Part shown: in pieces, positions 63,573 to 64,000 of the stretch | Layout of the letters: each line of letters begins with the position of its first letter | Position numbering within the stretch: the stretch's first letter is position 1 | Assembly: GCA_963724735.1 (NCBI GenBank) | Contig: CAVRVX010000010.1 | Coordinates: 1-64,000, forward strand | From: Rhodoplanes sp963724735 | GTDB taxonomy: Bacteria > Pseudomonadota > Alphaproteobacteria > Rhizobiales > Xanthobacteraceae | Direction of reading: 5' to 3' | Length of the DNA: 64,000 bases | The notes under the pieces: model-generated | What the model saw: the letters and a program-made list of their open reading frames with translations, nothing else | The model's database searches: none | What the model was told of the DNA's origin: nothing | Made by a program: the position numbers and the translations under genes

Positions 63573-63978
63573 TCAGGGTGATTTCGTCACCTTGGCGGCA
63601 AGGGCGTTGAGCGCCTCAGCCATTGCATTGACCGCGGGCGCGAGCGCTGCGCCCAGACCGTGCCGCCGGGCGAGCCAGCGCGGATCATTGCACGTCAGCC
63701 AGACCTTGCCATCGGCATCTTCATAGACCAGGGCCTTCAACGGCAGATCGACACCGACCGCCTGGTCGGCCTGCATGAGGGGTGTGCCCGCTCTGGCGTT
63801 ACCGAAGATCAGGAGCTCGGTCGGTCGCAACGGCAACCCAGCCTCTGCCGCGCCGGCCGCGTGGTCGATTCGCGCGAACACGGTGTTGCCCTTGGCTCTG
63901 ACCTCGGCCTCGAGTTCGATCCATCGTGTCTTTCGCCCCGAAGTTGCTGAGGGCCGTGATCAATCCATCGGCTGCCAT
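63573..63978 (-). pseudogene. DUF302 protein gene with a frameshift
   Basis: From ATG at 63978: MAADGLITALSNFGAKDTMD, then after DTMDR the frame shifts near 63921. The remainder reads EVRAKGNTVFARIDHAAGA, LLIFGNARAGTPLMQADQ and GVDLPLKALVYEDADGK, classic DUF302. The span is one base over a multiple of three, consistent with one inserted A. The family is a small alpha/beta domain of unknown function. No signal peptide is visible. Confidence 0.82.
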
Positions 63979-64000
63979 CGCGAGCCTCTCCGTTCGTGCC

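Overview
The window looks like the chromosome of a high-GC alphaproteobacterium of the order Hyphomicrobiales (Rhizobiales), closest in feel to the Bradyrhizobium/Xanthobacteraceae side. This rests on family-level markers: DivK, EipB (DUF1849), an NDUFS4-type complex I subunit, GYD and DUF2065 proteins, HflK/HflC, a Bug/Tct tricarboxylate transporter, an AnsA-type asparaginase and a putative EcfG promoter. Most genes are ordinary housekeeping or accessory metabolism with intact reading frames.

Layout. 0.1-5.8 kb: small genes, a MntA/HepT pair, an isochorismatase-like hydrolase, a GYD protein, a glyoxalase-like protein divergent from a sirtuin, a double cold-shock protein, a DUF192 protein, tRNA-Pro(TGG) and an NDUFS4-like subunit. 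6.2-8.4 kb: a probable zinc-starvation locus with a Zur-like palindrome, a His-rich secreted protein and a ZnuA-type binding protein. 8.5-12.5 kb: a leftward run RidA, GDPD, FemAB/GNAT-like, HIT, with eipB on the other side. 12.8-19.7 kb: divK, an IS1380 element carrying an ORF-less group II intron, then rpmG, a NUDIX gene and rnr. 19.9-24.9 kb: a split chromate transporter and tctB-tctA-tctC. 25-36.3 kb: thyA, a GH13 enzyme, a gene broken by three frameshifts, an IS1595 element, a folA remnant, hflK-hflC-DUF2065, a DUF2189 membrane protein and an L,D-transpeptidase behind an EcfG-like promoter.

36.5-46.2 kb is the most interesting part. Six tightly overlapping genes (hyfB, hyfC, hyfE, hyfF, hyfG, hyfI-like) encode a complete membrane arm plus the two peripheral subunits of a group 4 hydrogenase/complex I-like machine. 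The large subunit has lost all four Ni-binding cysteines, so this is an energy-converting-hydrogenase-related (Ehr-type) complex and not a hydrogenase. Convergent to it lies a three-gene acyl-CoA carboxyltransferase, OadG-like and biotin-carrier set that resembles a sodium-pumping decarboxylase without its membrane beta subunit.

46.5-64 kb: an anti-sigma-like fragment, small conserved proteins, an arsenosugar-type set (ArsS radical SAM plus two glycosyltransferase-like genes), asparaginase, then a nest of insertion sequences (IS30 inside IS4, a second inverted IS4) around a caspase-like pseudoenzyme with a proline-rich tail. After that come pyroglutamyl peptidase, MeaB, small hypothetical proteins, a broken IS5-type transposase with a strange cytosine-free patch, and a frameshifted DUF302 gene.

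A recurring feature is single-base frameshifts confined to accessory genes and repeats. The second IS4 copy differs from the first mostly by one-base deletions, so part of this may be assembly error rather than biological decay.
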